64,000 nucleotides of DNA from Microbacterium sp. SCN 70-27 (GCA_001724425.1 MEEK01000018.1:28126-92125); one strand, 5' to 3'. Positions 39,204-49,675 are shown, counted from the first letter of the stretch. Made by a program: numbers and translations. The notes: generated by a model not told the origin, from the sequence alone.

Positions 39204-40259
39204 GTGCACCGACCTCGCCTCGCCGCCGCTCTTGCCGTCGTCGCCGCTCTCGCCCTCAGCGGCTGCGCCGGCGCCGCCTCGCCGTCCGGAACGTCTGCCG
39301 ACGCCGGCCCTTCGGCGGGCGCCGAACTCGCTGACGGCACCTTCCCGGTGACGATCCACCACGTCTATGGAGACACCACGATCACGAAGAAGCCCGAGCG
39401 CATCGCGACCGTCGCATGGGCGAACCACGAGGTTCCCCTCGCACTCGGCGTCGTCCCCGTCGGCATGAGCAAGGCGACGTGGGGCGACGACGACGGCGAC
39501 GGCGTGCTCCCGTGGGTCGAGGACAAGCTGACGGAACTCGGCGCGGACACCCCGGTCCTGTTCGACGAGACCGACGGCATCCCCTTCGAGAAGGTCGCCG
39601 ACACGAAGCCGGATGTGATCCTCGCGTCGTACTCCGGCATCACGCAGGAGGACTACGACACCCTGTCCGCGATCGCGCCCGTGGTCGCCTACCCGGACGT
39701 CGCGTGGGGCACCTCGCTCGACGACATGATCACGATGAACTCCGAAGCGATCGGCCTCGCCGCGAGCGGCCGGATGCTCATCGAGGATCTTCACACCCAG
39801 GTCACGACGGCCCTCGACGCCCACCCGCGCCTGGCCGACTCGCGCCTTCTGTTCTCGTACATCGACCAGGCCGACCTCAGCCAGATCGGCTTCTACACGG
39901 CCGCCGACACCCGCCCGGGCTTCCTCAAGAGCATCGGGATGCCGATCCCCACGATCGTCCAGGAGGAGAGCGCGGCGAACCCCGACAAGTTCTACGTCAG
40001 CGTCAGCGCGGAACAGGCGGACCGGTTCGCCGATGTGGACCTGTTCGTGACCTACGGCGAGAAGGACGGCTCGACCGTCGCGACCCTGCAGGCCGACCCG
40101 CTGCTGGCCAAGATCCCGGCGATCAAGGAGGGACGCGTCGCGATCCTGGAGAACAGCACTCCCCTGGCCGCGTCGGCGAACCCCTCCCCCCTGTCGATCC
40201 CGTGGGGCATCGACCGCTACTTCGCCCTGCTCGCCTCGGCCCTCGAGCCCCAGGCGTGA
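39204..40259 (+). CDS. Iron-siderophore ABC transporter substrate-binding lipoprotein
   Basis: 351 residues from GTG. The signal peptide ends in lipobox L-S-G-C (18-21), so it is membrane-anchored outside. The mature part is a class III binding protein of the FepB/FhuD type, starting after the lipobox with IHHVYGDTTITKKPERIATV and carrying KPDVILASYSGI. It captures a ferric siderophore and hands it to the two FecCD permeases encoded next with GTGA overlaps. A DtxR/IdeR-like box lies upstream. The siderophore itself cannot be named. Confidence 0.9.
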   Translation: MHRPRLAAALAVVAALALSGCAGAASPSGTSADAGPSAGAELADGTFPVTIHHVYGDTTITKKPERIATVAWANHEVPLALGVVPVGMSKATWGDDDGDGVLPWVEDKLTELGADTPVLFDETDGIPFEKVADTKPDVILASYSGITQEDYDTLSAIAPVVAYPDVAWGTSLDDMITMNSEAIGLAASGRMLIEDLHTQVTTALDAHPRLADSRLLFSYIDQADLSQIGFYTAADTRPGFLKSIGMPIPTIVQEESAANPDKFYVSVSAEQADRFADVDLFVTYGEKDGSTVATLQADPLLAKIPAIKEGRVAILENSTPLAASANPSPLSIPWGIDRYFALLASALEPQA

Positions 40260-41302
40260 CCAACGCCACGCTCGACGCACGACCGTCGGACATCGCCTCG
40301 CTGCGACGCCCGACGGTCGTGCGTCTGGCGTGGTTCGGGGCGGCTATCGCCCTCCTCGTGGTGCTGTGCGTGGCATCCGTCGCATTCGGCGTCCGCGACG
40401 TGTCCTTCGCCGACATCGTCGCGGGCGTCACGGGCGACACCTCGACGATCTCCTCGGCAGCGGTCGCCGCGCGGATGCCACGCACGGTCCTCGCCCTCCT
40501 CGTCGGCGCCAGCCTCGCCCTCGCGGGCACATCCATGCAGGCCGTGACGCGGAACCCGCTCGCCGATCCCGGGATCTTCGGCGTCTCGGGCGGCGCCGCG
40601 CTCGCCGTCGTGGTCGGGCTCACGTTCTTCTCCCTCTCCGGCGCCTACGCGACGATGGCGATCGCGATCGTCGGCGCGGCGATCGCGTCGGTGTTCGTGT
40701 ACGCCGTCGGCTCGCTCGGTGCCGGGGGCGCCACCCCGCTCAAGCTCGCGCTCGCGGGCGCCGCGACGACCGCTGCGATGACCTCGCTCGTGAGTGCGAT
40801 CCTGCTGCCGCGCGTCGATGTCATGGAGAGCTTCCGGTTCTGGCAGATCGGCGGCGTCGGCGGGGCGACGTGGGACCGCATCGGCGTCGCCGCCCCCATC
40901 CTGCTCGTGGGCGCGGTGATCACCGTCGTGTGCGCGCGGGGGATGAACTCGCTCGCGCTGGGCGACGACGTCGCGACGAGTCTCGGCGAGCGCGTCAACC
41001 GCACGCGCCTCGTCTCCGCCCTCGGCGCCGTGGTGCTGTGCGGTGCGGCCACCGCGATCGCCGGACCCATCGGGTTCGTCGGCCTCGTCATCCCGCATCT
41101 CGTCCGACTGCTCGTCGGCACCGATCACCGCTGGCTTCTGCCGGGAGCGGCGCTCGGTGGGGCCGTGCTGCTCGTCGCCGCCGACGTGCTCGGCCGACTC
41201 GTCGCCCGCCCCGCCGAGATCCAGGTGGGCGTCGTGACGGCGCTCGTCGGTGCGCCCGTATTCATCTGGATCGTGCGCCGTCAGAAGGTGCGGGAACTGT
41301 GA
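40256..41302 (+). CDS. Siderophore ABC transporter permease 1 (FecCD family)
   Basis: 348 residues from the GTG at 40256 (the stop of the binding protein overlaps it). About nine to ten hydrophobic helices and the FecCD signatures RMPRTVLALLVGASLALAGT and NPLADPGIFGVSGGAA, with a cytoplasmic GLVIPHLVRLLVG coupling loop. It forms half of the translocation pore for ferric siderophores. The longer open frame reading back to 39416 is an unlikely antiphase reading of the binding-protein gene. Confidence 0.9.
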   Translation: MTNATLDARPSDIASLRRPTVVRLAWFGAAIALLVVLCVASVAFGVRDVSFADIVAGVTGDTSTISSAAVAARMPRTVLALLVGASLALAGTSMQAVTRNPLADPGIFGVSGGAALAVVVGLTFFSLSGAYATMAIAIVGAAIASVFVYAVGSLGAGGATPLKLALAGAATTAAMTSLVSAILLPRVDVMESFRFWQIGGVGGATWDRIGVAAPILLVGAVITVVCARGMNSLALGDDVATSLGERVNRTRLVSALGAVVLCGAATAIAGPIGFVGLVIPHLVRLLVGTDHRWLLPGAALGGAVLLVAADVLGRLVARPAEIQVGVVTALVGAPVFIWIVRRQKVREL

Positions 41303-42381
41303 GCGCCGCGACCGTCCTCCGCGGGGCGCACGCGTACCCGTCGGCCGCCGACGACACCTCCGCTGACGCCGTCATCGCCGGGCGGCGGCGGCGCGCACGG
41401 CGACGCATCTGGGTCGTCGCCGTACTGCTGATCGCGGTCGTCGCCGTTTACACGACGACCCTCCTGGTGGGCAACACGTTCTACTCCCTCGGAGACGTCG
41501 TCCGCGTCATCTTCGGGGAACAGGTGCCGGGCGCCTCGTTCACGGTCGGCCGCCTGCGCCTGCCCCGCGCGACCATGGGCGTCCTCGCCGGGCTCGCCTT
41601 CGGAATGGCGGGCGTGACGTTCCAGTCGCTCCTGCGGAACCCCTTGGCATCCCCCGACATCATCGGCATCTCGTCGGGCGCGAGCGCAGCCGCCGTGTTC
41701 GGGATCGTGTTCCTCTCCCTCTCCGGCGGCGCCGTCTCGGCGCTCGCTCTCGTCGGCGCCCTCGCCACGGCCCTCGCGATCTACCTGCTCTCCCACCGGG
41801 GCGGGTTCGCCGGAACGCGCCTGATCCTCATCGGGATCGGTGTCGCCGCCATGCTCAACGCCGTCGTGACCTACGTCCTCTCGCAAGCCGCGGCGTGGGA
41901 CCTCCAGGCGGCGATGCGGTGGATCAGCGGATCGCTCAACGGAGCGACGTGGGAGGCCGTCCTGCCCCTCGCGGTCGCCGCGGCCGTGCTCGTGCCGACG
42001 ATGCTCCTGCAGGGACGGAGCCTCGACGCACTCCGCCTCGGCGACGACACGGCCGCAGCGCTCGGTGTTCGCGTCGGCGCGGTGCGACTGATCCTCATCG
42101 TGGGCGCGGTCGCTCTCCTCGCGTTCGCGACCGCCGCCGCAGGACCCATCGCCTTCGTGGCATTCATGGCAGGACCCATCGCCGCGCGGCTCGTCGGCCC
42201 CGGCGCCGGGCTGCTGCTGCCGTCGGGACTCGTCGGGGCTCTGCTCGTCCTGCTCGCCGACCTCGCCGGGCAGTTCGCCTTCGACGGCCGCTACCCCGTC
42301 GGCGTCGTCACCGGCGTGCTCGGCGCGCCGTACCTCATCTACCTGCTGATCCGCACGAACCGCGCGGGAGGCGCGCTATGA
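41299..42381 (+). CDS. Siderophore ABC transporter permease 2 (FecCD family)
   Basis: 360 residues from GTG, overlapping the first permease by GTGA. After a charged N-terminus (about 1-37, with RRRRARRR) come nine to ten helices with [19 protein letters not shown] and [16 protein letters not shown]. It pairs with permease 1 as the second pore subunit; two different permeases are typical of Fep/Fhu-type systems. Stop and ATPase start overlap by ATGA. Confidence 0.9.
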   Translation: MSAATVLRGAHAYPSAADDTSADAVIAGRRRRARRRIWVVAVLLIAVVAVYTTTLLVGNTFYSLGDVVRVIFGEQVPGASFTVGRLRLPRATMGVLAGLAFGMAGVTFQSLLRNPLASPDIIGISSGASAAAVFGIVFLSLSGGAVSALALVGALATALAIYLLSHRGGFAGTRLILIGIGVAAMLNAVVTYVLSQAAAWDLQAAMRWISGSLNGATWEAVLPLAVAAAVLVPTMLLQGRSLDALRLGDDTAAALGVRVGAVRLILIVGAVALLAFATAAAGPIAFVAFMAGPIAARLVGPGAGLLLPSGLVGALLVLLADLAGQFAFDGRYPVGVVTGVLGAPYLIYLLIRTNRAGGAL

Positions 42382-43220
42382 CCGACACCCACACGCTCGC
42401 GACCGAGGATCTCACCCTCGCGTACGGCGACCGCACCGTGATCGACACCCTCGGACTCGAGATACCCGCAGGGCGCGTCACGGCCATCGTCGGCGCCAAC
42501 GGCTGCGGCAAATCGACGCTGCTGCGCGCGCTCGCACGCCTGCTGACTCCGCACGACGGGCGCGTGGTTCTCGACGGCGCCGATATCCGCGCGCGTCCCA
42601 CCAAAGAGGTTGCGAGACTCCTCGGTCTCCTTCCCCAGAGTCCCGTGGCTCCCGAGGGGATCGCCGTCGCCGACCTCGTCGGGCGGGGTCGCCACCCGCA
42701 CCAGCGGCTGCTGTCGCGGTGGAGCGCCAACGACTACCAGGTCGTCGCCGCGGCCCTCGCCGCGACCGGCACGACCGACCTCGCCGATCGGAGCGTCGAC
42801 GAACTCTCCGGAGGCCAGCGCCAGCGGGTGTGGATCGCGATGGCGCTCGCTCAGGAGACGGACATCCTTCTGCTCGACGAGCCGACGACGTTCCTCGACG
42901 TGGCACACCAGGTCGAGATCCTCGACCTCCTCCACGATCTCAACCGCGACCGCGGCACGACCGTCGTGATGGTGCTGCACGACATCAACCTCGCCGCACG
43001 CTACGCGGACCATCTCGTCGCGCTGAAGGACGGACGGATCATCGCCGCCGGCGCGCCGCGCGAGGTGGTCACCGCCGAACTCATCGGCGAGGTGTTCGAC
43101 CTCGACTGCCAGGTGATCGACGACCCCGTCTCCGGGACGCCCCTCGTCCTCCCCCGTGGCCGTCACCGCGTCCTACCCGATCCGTCCGTCACCGAGAGCC
43201 GACCAGGAGCCGACGAATGA
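42378..43220 (+). CDS. Siderophore ABC transporter ATP-binding protein (FepC-like)
   Basis: 280 residues. Walker [10 protein letters not shown] (39-47), [17 protein letters not shown] signature, Walker [13 protein letters not shown] and the switch His in MVLHDINLA. This is the energising subunit for the two upstream permeases. It begins inside the permease 2 stop (ATGA) and its own stop overlaps the siderophore-interacting protein start (ATGA at 43217-43220). Confidence 0.93.
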   Translation: MTDTHTLATEDLTLAYGDRTVIDTLGLEIPAGRVTAIVGANGCGKSTLLRALARLLTPHDGRVVLDGADIRARPTKEVARLLGLLPQSPVAPEGIAVADLVGRGRHPHQRLLSRWSANDYQVVAAALAATGTTDLADRSVDELSGGQRQRVWIAMALAQETDILLLDEPTTFLDVAHQVEILDLLHDLNRDRGTTVVMVLHDINLAARYADHLVALKDGRIIAAGAPREVVTAELIGEVFDLDCQVIDDPVSGTPLVLPRGRHRVLPDPSVTESRPGADE

Positions 43221-44131
43221 CCTCCGCCCGCCCGCACAGCCGCTTCTTCCGCGCCCGCGTGACCGCGATCACCGACCTCACCCCGAGCTTCCGGCGCTTC
43301 ACCTTCGGCGGCGACGATCTCGCCGACTACGGTGACCCGGGCCTCGACCAGCGCATCAAGGTGGTCTTCCCGACGGAAGCCACCCCGATCGACGCCATGC
43401 CCACGGGCGAGGATTGGTGGACCCGGTGGCGGGAGATGGACGAGGCATCCCGCCCGCCGTTCCGGACCTACACGACCCGTTACGTCCGCCCGGCGGCGCG
43501 CGAAGTCGACATCGACATGGTCTCGCACGACGTCCTCGGCCCCGCCTCCGCATGGATCGCGCGCGCCCAGGTCGGCGACGAGGTCCTGATCTTCGCGCCG
43601 ACGACCGCGCACGAAGGCGTCAGCTACGGCATCGACTTCGTGCCGCCGGCGCAGACCGGCGACATCCTCCTCGCCGGTGACGAGACAGCAGCGCCGGCGA
43701 TCGCCGTCATCCTGGAACAGCTCCCCCGCGAGGCGCGCGGCGTCGTCGTGCTGGAGGTGCCGGATGCCGCCGATGCCGCCTACCTCCCGGTCCACCCGGG
43801 GTTCTCGTACCACGTCGCCGGGCGGGGCGTCGCAGGCGGCCGCCGACACGAGCACCTCGTCGCGGCCGTGGAGGTGTCGGCCGCGACGTTGGTCCCCGCC
43901 GGGCGTGGTGCCGAGGTCGAGGAGATCGATATCGATCGCGACATCCTCTGGGAGGTCCCTCGCACGGCGAAGGGCGGCGCGGCCCTGAAGAGCGCTCCGC
44001 TCTACGCGTGGCTGGCCGGCGAAGCAGGTGCGATCAAGACGCTCCGCCGCCACTTGGTCGCCTCCCACGGCGTCGACCGCCGCGCCGTCGCATTCATGGG
44101 CTACTGGCGCCTCGGTCGCGCCGAGGTCTAG
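43217..44131 (+). CDS. Siderophore-interacting protein (ferric-siderophore reductase, SIP family)
   Basis: 304 residues. The FAD-binding motif R-T-Y-T (83-86) and a C-terminal NAD(P)H/ligand domain ending [11 protein letters not shown] mark the SIP/ViuB family, which reduces cytoplasmic ferric siderophores to release iron. It is the last gene of the uptake operon. Its TAG stop (44129-44131) overlaps the patB-like stop on the other strand (44128-44130) in the four bases CTAG. Promoter control by the upstream DtxR-like box is inferred. Confidence 0.9.
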   Translation: MTSARPHSRFFRARVTAITDLTPSFRRFTFGGDDLADYGDPGLDQRIKVVFPTEATPIDAMPTGEDWWTRWREMDEASRPPFRTYTTRYVRPAAREVDIDMVSHDVLGPASAWIARAQVGDEVLIFAPTTAHEGVSYGIDFVPPAQTGDILLAGDETAAPAIAVILEQLPREARGVVVLEVPDAADAAYLPVHPGFSYHVAGRGVAGGRRHEHLVAAVEVSAATLVPAGRGAEVEEIDIDRDILWEVPRTAKGGAALKSAPLYAWLAGEAGAIKTLRRHLVASHGVDRRAVAFMGYWRLGRAEV

Positions 44132-45303
44132 GAGCCGGCGCGCGCGACCGCCGCGATCCGCGTCACCGCTTCGGTGAGCAGGTCGGGCGAACAGCCGAAG
44201 TTCAGGCGCACGAACCCGATGCCCTGCGGGCCGAACTGCGGGCCGTGGTGGAGGGCGACCTTGGCGGCGGTGCGCAGAAACACCGCCGGGTCGTCTCCCC
44301 ACCCGTAGGCGGACACGTCGATCCAGGCCAGGTAGCCCGCGTCGGGCGCGCGGTACACCGCGAGCGGGAGGTGCTCTGCGAGCAGGTCCCCGAGGAGCGC
44401 GCGGTTGTGGTCGAGGGCCGCTCGCTCCGCATCGAGCCACGCATCGGATGCCTCGTCGAAGGCCGCGACACCTGCCATCGCCCCGAAGAGTCCCGTCCGC
44501 CACTCCACCTCGGGGTTGAGGTCTTTGACGATCTGCGTCGTGGCATCCGACGCCGTCACGATGAGCGCGCACTTGAGCCCCGCGAGGTTGTAGGCCTTCG
44601 ATGCGCTCGTCACGGCGTACCCGACGCGCGCGGCGGCCTCGGACGCCGCGAGGAACGGCGTGAACGCCACCCCGTCGTGCACGAGCGGCGCGTGGATCTC
44701 GTCGCTGATCACCGTCGCACCGTGACGCTCCGCGATATCGGCGAGTGCACGCAGCGACTCCGCACTGTGCACCGACCCGGTCGGGTTGTGCGGGTTGCAC
44801 AACAGCACGACCCGCGCACCGCCCGCGAGGGCCGCGTCGATGCCGTCGAGGTCGAGTTCCCACGCGGCGCCGGTGTCGCGAAGCGGCACGGGCTCGACGA
44901 GGCATCCCGCCTCTTCGATGCACAGCACGAAGGGCGGGTAGACGGGCGGTGTCGTCACGACGCGGTCGCCCGGAGACGTCGTCGCCCTGAGCAGTTCGAC
45001 GACGCCCATCATGACGTCGGCGGTCGTGCGGATGCGGTCGCGATCGATCGCCCACCCGAACCGGCGTTCCGCGAACGCCGCGAAGGCCGTGCGGATGCCG
45101 GGGTCCGGCGGCGTGTAGCCCGTGTCGCCGATCGCGACGGCCTCGGCCAGCACCTCGGTGATCCGCGGAGCCAGCGGGAAATCCGTCTCCGCGACGAACA
45201 TCGGGATGACGTCCTCGGGGTAGGTTCGCCATTTCGTGCTCGAGCGACGCCGCAGCGTCTCGATCGGCAGGGTCTGCAGGGCTTCGACGGGCGCGGTGCT
45301 CAC
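44128..45303 (-). CDS. PatB/MalY-type PLP aminotransferase-like C-S lyase
   Basis: 391 residues from GTG. Fold type I PLP enzyme: NPHNPTG (170-176), D-E-I-H-A-P-L (201-207), and the Schiff-base lysine Lys236 in SASKAYNL; the C-terminal FVRLNFGCSPDLL has the carboxylate Arg. It resembles PatB/MalY enzymes that cleave cystathionine or cysteine conjugates. The substrate is not readable. It starts 43 bases from the sufT stop on the same strand and faces the SIP gene; it is not a cysteine desulfurase by sequence. Confidence 0.85.
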   Translation of the reverse strand: MSTAPVEALQTLPIETLRRRSSTKWRTYPEDVIPMFVAETDFPLAPRITEVLAEAVAIGDTGYTPPDPGIRTAFAAFAERRFGWAIDRDRIRTTADVMMGVVELLRATTSPGDRVVTTPPVYPPFVLCIEEAGCLVEPVPLRDTGAAWELDLDGIDAALAGGARVVLLCNPHNPTGSVHSAESLRALADIAERHGATVISDEIHAPLVHDGVAFTPFLAASEAAARVGYAVTSASKAYNLAGLKCALIVTASDATTQIVKDLNPEVEWRTGLFGAMAGVAAFDEASDAWLDAERAALDHNRALLGDLLAEHLPLAVYRAPDAGYLAWIDVSAYGWGDDPAVFLRTAAKVALHHGPQFGPQGIGFVRLNFGCSPDLLTEAVTRIAAVARAGS

Positions 45304-45346
45304 CCGTCGAGCCTATCGACCGCGACCGGCACCGAGCGGAAACGTG

Positions 45347-45676
45347 TCAGATCGCGAAACCGAGGGCGCGCATCATGTCGCGCCCGTCGTCCGTGATCCG
45401 CTCGGGCCCCCACGGCGGCATCCACACCCAGTTGATGCGGAACCGCTCGACGACCTCATCGAGCGCCTGCGCGGTCTGCTCTTCGAGGACGTCGGTGAGG
45501 GGGCATCCCGCCGACGTGAGGGTCATGTGGATGACGAGAGCATCGTTCTCGTCATCCCATGAGAGGTCGTAGATGAGTCCGAGATCGACGACGTTGATCC
45601 CGAGTTCGGGATCCATGACATCCTTGAGCGCCTCGGTGACGTCGTCGTACTTCTCAGGGCTGAGAGTCGCGGTCAT
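45347..45676 (-). CDS. sufT: Iron-sulfur assembly factor SufT-like (DUF59/MIP18)
   Basis: 109 residues of the MIP18 (DUF59) family: VMDPELGINVVDLGLIYDL at about 20-38, the conserved Cys in TSAGCPLT at about 55-62, and the C-terminal PPWGPERITDDGR. SufT proteins help mature iron-sulfur proteins. It is the last gene of the suf operon, nine bases after sufC, with sufS and sufU missing between them. Confidence 0.9.
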   Translation of the reverse strand: MTATLSPEKYDDVTEALKDVMDPELGINVVDLGLIYDLSWDDENDALVIHMTLTSAGCPLTDVLEEQTAQALDEVVERFRINWVWMPPWGPERITDDGRDMMRALGFAI

Positions 45677-45685
45677 GCGTCGATC

Positions 45686-46456
45686 CTAGGCTTCGATCGG
45701 GGCGGCGGGGTCGAGGTAGCGGTCGTAGCCCTCGTTCTCGAGGCGCTCCGCGAGCTCCGGACCGCCCTCTTCCGCGACGCGACCCTTGACGAGCACGTGC
45801 ACGAAGTCGGGGGTGATGTACCGCAGGATCCGCGTGTAGTGCGTGATGAGCAGCACACCGAGGTCGGTCGCCTCCTTGGCGCGGTTGACACCCTCCGACA
45901 CGATCTTCAGCGCGTCGACGTCGAGGCCCGAGTCGGTCTCGTCGAGCACCGCGATCTTCGGCTTCAGCAGCTCGAGCTGCAGGATCTCGTGGCGCTTCTT
46001 CTCGCCGCCCGAGAAACCCTCGTTGACGTTGCGCGCGGCGAACTTGGGGTCCATGCGGAGGTTCTTCATGGCCTCCTTGACGTCCTTCGTCCACGCCCGG
46101 ATGGCGGGCGCTTCGCCGTCGACGGCCGTCTTCGCGGTGCGGAGGAAGTTCGTCACGGTCACCCCGGGGATCTCCACCGGGTACTGCATCGCGAGGAAAA
46201 GACCCGCGCGCGCCCGCTCGTCGACGGACATCGCGAGGACGTCCTCGCCGTCGAGCGTGATGGAGCCCGACGTCACGGTGTACTTCGGGTGCCCGGCGAT
46301 CGTGTACGCGAGCGTCGATTTGCCGGAGCCGTTGGGGCCCATGATCGCGTGGGTCTCGCCGGTGCGGACGGTGAGTGTCACACCGTTGAGGATGGGCGTC
46401 GTGCCCTCGTCGGTCTCGACGGTGACGTGCAGGTCGCGGATCTCGAGAACAGCCAT
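45686..46456 (-). CDS. sufC: Fe-S cluster assembly ATPase SufC
   Basis: 256 residues, ABC-type ATPase: Walker A GPNGSGKST, the SufC-specific signature FSGGEKKRHEI, Walker B IAVLDETDSGLD (DETD in place of DEPT), and LITHYTRIL with the H-loop. It forms the SufBC2D scaffold with the products of the upstream sufB and sufD and powers cluster building. Between sufD and sufC lies a Rieske-type ferredoxin gene. Confidence 0.95.
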   Translation of the reverse strand: MAVLEIRDLHVTVETDEGTTPILNGVTLTVRTGETHAIMGPNGSGKSTLAYTIAGHPKYTVTSGSITLDGEDVLAMSVDERARAGLFLAMQYPVEIPGVTVTNFLRTAKTAVDGEAPAIRAWTKDVKEAMKNLRMDPKFAARNVNEGFSGGEKKRHEILQLELLKPKIAVLDETDSGLDVDALKIVSEGVNRAKEATDLGVLLITHYTRILRYITPDFVHVLVKGRVAEEGGPELAERLENEGYDRYLDPAAPIEA

Positions 46457-46469
46457 GTCAGTACCTTCT

Positions 46470-46799
46470 TCAGTTCACTTCTTTGGTCACGGTCGGGTCG
46501 ATGAGGACGTCGTCCCCGTCGATCGTGACCTCATAGACGGGCACCGGCTCGTACGCCGGAAGATTGAGGGGGCGGCCGGTGCGCAGCGAGAACGCCGAAC
46601 CGTGCGCCCAGCACTCGAGGGTCTCGCCCTCGACGAAGCCGTCGGCGAGGGAGACGTCGCCGTGCGTGCAGGTGTCGCCGATGGCGTGCACTTCGCCGTT
46701 CGAATCGAGCACGACGGCGATCGGCACACCGTCGACCTCCACGCGCACGGCGGTGTCCTGCTCCAGATCGCTGAGATTCAGCACCTTCTGCGCGGTCAT
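46470..46799 (-). CDS. Rieske-type non-heme ferredoxin of the suf operon
   Basis: 109 residues from the ATG at 46799. The 2Fe-2S ligands are C44-T-H46 (DTCTHGDV) and C63-W-A-H66 (ECWAHGSAF), as in soluble dioxygenase-type Rieske ferredoxins. It is likely a redox partner or cluster source for Suf. Its ATG overlaps the sufD stop (TCAT at 46796-46799), giving a coupled operon. Confidence 0.93.
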   Translation of the reverse strand: MTAQKVLNLSDLEQDTAVRVEVDGVPIAVVLDSNGEVHAIGDTCTHGDVSLADGFVEGETLECWAHGSAFSLRTGRPLNLPAYEPVPVYEVTIDGDDVLIDPTVTKEVN

Positions 46800-48007
46800 G
46801 CGGATGCCTCGCCGTCGGCGACCGTGGCAAGTCCTTCGGTGAGGGCGAGCTCCGCCTCGATCGCGTCGACGAGCTCCGTCTGGAGGTCCTCGACACCGAT
46901 CTTCTGGACGATCTCGGCGAGGAAGCCGAGCACGACGAGGCGTCGCGCCTCGTCCTCCGCGATGCCACGCGCCTGCAGATAGAAGAGCTGCTCGTCGTCG
47001 AAGCGTCCCGTGGCGCTCGCGTGGCCGGCGCCGAGGATGTCGCCGGTCTCGATCTCGAGGTTCGGGATCGAGTCGGCGCGCGCCCCTTCGGTGAGCACCA
47101 GGTTGCGGTTCGCCTCGTACGAGTCGGTGCCCGTGGCATCCGGTCCGATGAGGACGTCGCCGATCCACACGCTGTGCGCGCCGGCGCCCTGCAGTGCCCC
47201 CTTGTAGAGGACGTCGCCCACGGTGTGCGGGCCCTTGTGGTGCAGGTACACCTGGCTCTCCAGGTGCTGGCCCGAGTCGGCGAACGACAGTCCGTACAGC
47301 TTCGCGTCGGCGCCCGCGCCCGCGAGTTCGACCGACGGGTTCACGCGCACGAGGCCGCCGCCGAGGCTCACGACGACGTGCGTCAGCGACGCGTCGCGAT
47401 CGACGCGTGCCTGGTGCGACGCGAGGTGCACGGCGTCGTCGTCCCAGCGCTGCACCGACACGACGGTCAGGGCGGCACCGTCGCGGACGACGATCTCGAC
47501 GTTCTGCGCCTGCTGCACGGTGCCCTCGTGGCGGAGGATGACCGTGGCGCGCGAATGCGGCTGCGCCTCGATGACGACGTGCGCGTGCGCGACTCCGCCC
47601 GTGCCGGTGAGGCGGACGACGACGGGCTCGATGAGCTCGGTCTCCGCAGGGATCCGGATGAGCGGGGCGTCGGCCTCCTGCGACCAGGCGATCGCCGCCG
47701 GCAGGTCCTCGGGGCGGAAGACCTCGCCGCGGGGTGCGACGCCGACCGCGAGACGAGCCTGCTCGACGGATGCCGGCGCGCTCACCTCGACCTCGACGAC
47801 ACCGTGCGGCGCGGGCTCGTTCACGAACAGCGGAGCGAGCTTCGTGAGCGGCGTGTGCTTCCAGTTCACCTCACGGCCCGTGGGGGTGCCGAAATCGGCG
47901 GGGTCGAAGGACGTGAGTCGCTCCGAGCGCGTCTGCACGGGGACGAACGCGGCGGCAGGGTCGATGTGGCCCTCCGCCGAGGCGGGGGCCTGAGTCGCTG
48001 TCGTCAT
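46796..48007 (-). CDS. sufD: Fe-S cluster scaffold protein SufD
   Basis: 403 residues from the ATG at 48007; the long frame reading back to 49273 is antisense-phase noise. Mostly right-handed beta-helix, with the SufD-type C-terminus: HASATGRFDDEQLFYLQARGI, where SufB and SufD share His and Glu/Asp residues for cluster and SufC contact. It partners SufB and SufC. It begins in a TGATG overlap with the sufB stop. Confidence 0.93.
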   Translation of the reverse strand: MTTATQAPASAEGHIDPAAAFVPVQTRSERLTSFDPADFGTPTGREVNWKHTPLTKLAPLFVNEPAPHGVVEVEVSAPASVEQARLAVGVAPRGEVFRPEDLPAAIAWSQEADAPLIRIPAETELIEPVVVRLTGTGGVAHAHVVIEAQPHSRATVILRHEGTVQQAQNVEIVVRDGAALTVVSVQRWDDDAVHLASHQARVDRDASLTHVVVSLGGGLVRVNPSVELAGAGADAKLYGLSFADSGQHLESQVYLHHKGPHTVGDVLYKGALQGAGAHSVWIGDVLIGPDATGTDSYEANRNLVLTEGARADSIPNLEIETGDILGAGHASATGRFDDEQLFYLQARGIAEDEARRLVVLGFLAEIVQKIGVEDLQTELVDAIEAELALTEGLATVADGEASA

Positions 48008-49425
48008 CAGCCGACGGATCCTTCCATGCCCATCTCGATGAGCTTGTTCAGTTCGAGGGCATACTCCATGGGCAGCTCGCGCGCGATCGGCTCGATGAAG
48101 CCGCGGACGATCATGGCCATCGCCTCGTCCTCCGGCATTCCTCGGCTCATGAGGTAGAACAGCTGCTCCTCGCTGACCTTCGAGACCGTGGCCTCGTGGC
48201 CGAGCTGCACGTCGTCGACCCGGATGTCGATGGCGGGATACGTGTCGGAGCGCGACTTCGTGTCCACCAACAGCGCATCGCAGCGCACGGTGTTCGCGGA
48301 GTGGTGCGCCTTCTCGTCGACGCGCACCTCGCCGCGGTAGCCGGCTCGGCCTCCTCCGCGGGCGATCGACTTCGAGACGATCGAGGACTGCGTGTACGGC
48401 GCCATGTGGATCATCTTCGCGCCGGCATCCTGATGCTGGCCCGGTCCTGCGAACGCGACCGACAGCGTCTCGCCCTTCGCGTGCTCGCCCATGAGGAAGA
48501 TCGACGGGTACTTCATCGTGACCTTCGAGCCGATGTTCCCGTCGATCCACTCCATCGTCGCGCCCTCGTGGGCGACGGCGCGCTTCGTGACGAGGTTGTA
48601 GACGTTGTTCGACCAGTTCTGGATCGTCGTGTAGCGCACGCGTGCGTTCTTCTTCACGATGATCTCGACGACGGCCGAGTGCAGCGAGTCGGACTTGTAG
48701 ATCGGGGCCGTGCAGCCCTCGATGTAGTGGACGTACGAGCCCTCGTCGGCGATGATGAGCGTCCGCTCGAACTGGCCCATGTTCTCCGTGTTGATGCGGA
48801 AGTAGGCCTGCAGCGGGATCTCGACGTGGACCCCCGGCGGCACGTACACGAACGATCCGCCCGACCACACCGCGGTGTTGAGAGCGGCGAACTTGTTGTC
48901 GCCGGCGGGGATCACGGTGCCGAAGTACTCCTCGAAGAACTCCGGGTGCTCGCGCAGCGCCGTGTCGGTGTCCATGAAGATGACACCCTGGCGCTCGAGC
49001 TCCTCGTTGATCTGGTGGTACACGACCTCGGACTCGTACTGCGCCGCGACGCCCGCGACGAGGCGCGCGCGCTCCGCCTCGGGGATGCCGAGCTTCTCGT
49101 ACGTGTTGCGGATGTCTTCGGGGAGGTCTTCCCAGCTCTGCGCCTGCTTCTCGGTCGAGCGCACGAAGTACTTGATGTTGTCGAAGTCGATGTCCGACAG
49201 ATCGGCGCCCCACGTGGGCATGGGCTTGCGTCCGAACAGCTGGTGACCCTTGAGACGGGTCTTCAGCATCCACTCGGGCTCGGCCTTCAGCGCGGAGATG
49301 TCGCGCACGACGGCCTCGGAGAGGCCGCGTTTCGCGCTGGCGCCCGCGGCGTCCGGGTCATGCCAGCCGAACTCGTAGACACCGAGTCCATCCAGCTCCG
49401 GTCGGTCGATGAGCACATCCGACAT
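48007..49425 (-). CDS. sufB: Fe-S cluster scaffold protein SufB
   Basis: 472 residues from the ATG at 49425, with GGAGG 10-14 bases upstream; a 15-codon extension to 49470 is unlikely. The beta-helix core has [20 protein letters not shown] and the C-terminal [15 protein letters not shown] repeated from SufD. Cys residues of the canonical cluster site (EGCTAP) are present. First gene of the suf operon. No sufR repressor gene is next to it; the divergent neighbour is ctaA. Confidence 0.95.
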   Translation of the reverse strand: MSDVLIDRPELDGLGVYEFGWHDPDAAGASAKRGLSEAVVRDISALKAEPEWMLKTRLKGHQLFGRKPMPTWGADLSDIDFDNIKYFVRSTEKQAQSWEDLPEDIRNTYEKLGIPEAERARLVAGVAAQYESEVVYHQINEELERQGVIFMDTDTALREHPEFFEEYFGTVIPAGDNKFAALNTAVWSGGSFVYVPPGVHVEIPLQAYFRINTENMGQFERTLIIADEGSYVHYIEGCTAPIYKSDSLHSAVVEIIVKKNARVRYTTIQNWSNNVYNLVTKRAVAHEGATMEWIDGNIGSKVTMKYPSIFLMGEHAKGETLSVAFAGPGQHQDAGAKMIHMAPYTQSSIVSKSIARGGGRAGYRGEVRVDEKAHHSANTVRCDALLVDTKSRSDTYPAIDIRVDDVQLGHEATVSKVSEEQLFYLMSRGMPEDEAMAMIVRGFIEPIARELPMEYALELNKLIEMGMEGSVG

Positions 49426-49675
49426 GGCCTTGCCTCCTTCGCGCCCACGCGGTGTCATCCGCTCCGGCACCCCCCTCCCCTCGGGAGTTGGCGAGGGGTG
49501 GGATGCCGCTGTTCTGGGCCGTCTGCGTCTTCGTTCGTCGCGCGCGTCGCGCGCCTAGACTGTGAGTGGTCCATCGCCCTTGCGGAGCGACCCGACCCAC
49601 ACCCCAATCCTACAGGCAACGCCCGACGCGGGCGCGGCCTGCGCCCGCCGGGCGCATCCTCAGGAGGCGACAGCC

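Noticed and set aside
46796-49273. An 825-codon open frame covering sufD and sufB
   Set aside because: Only its second half is SufD; the first half lies in another frame of sufB, which has its own clear start and family match.
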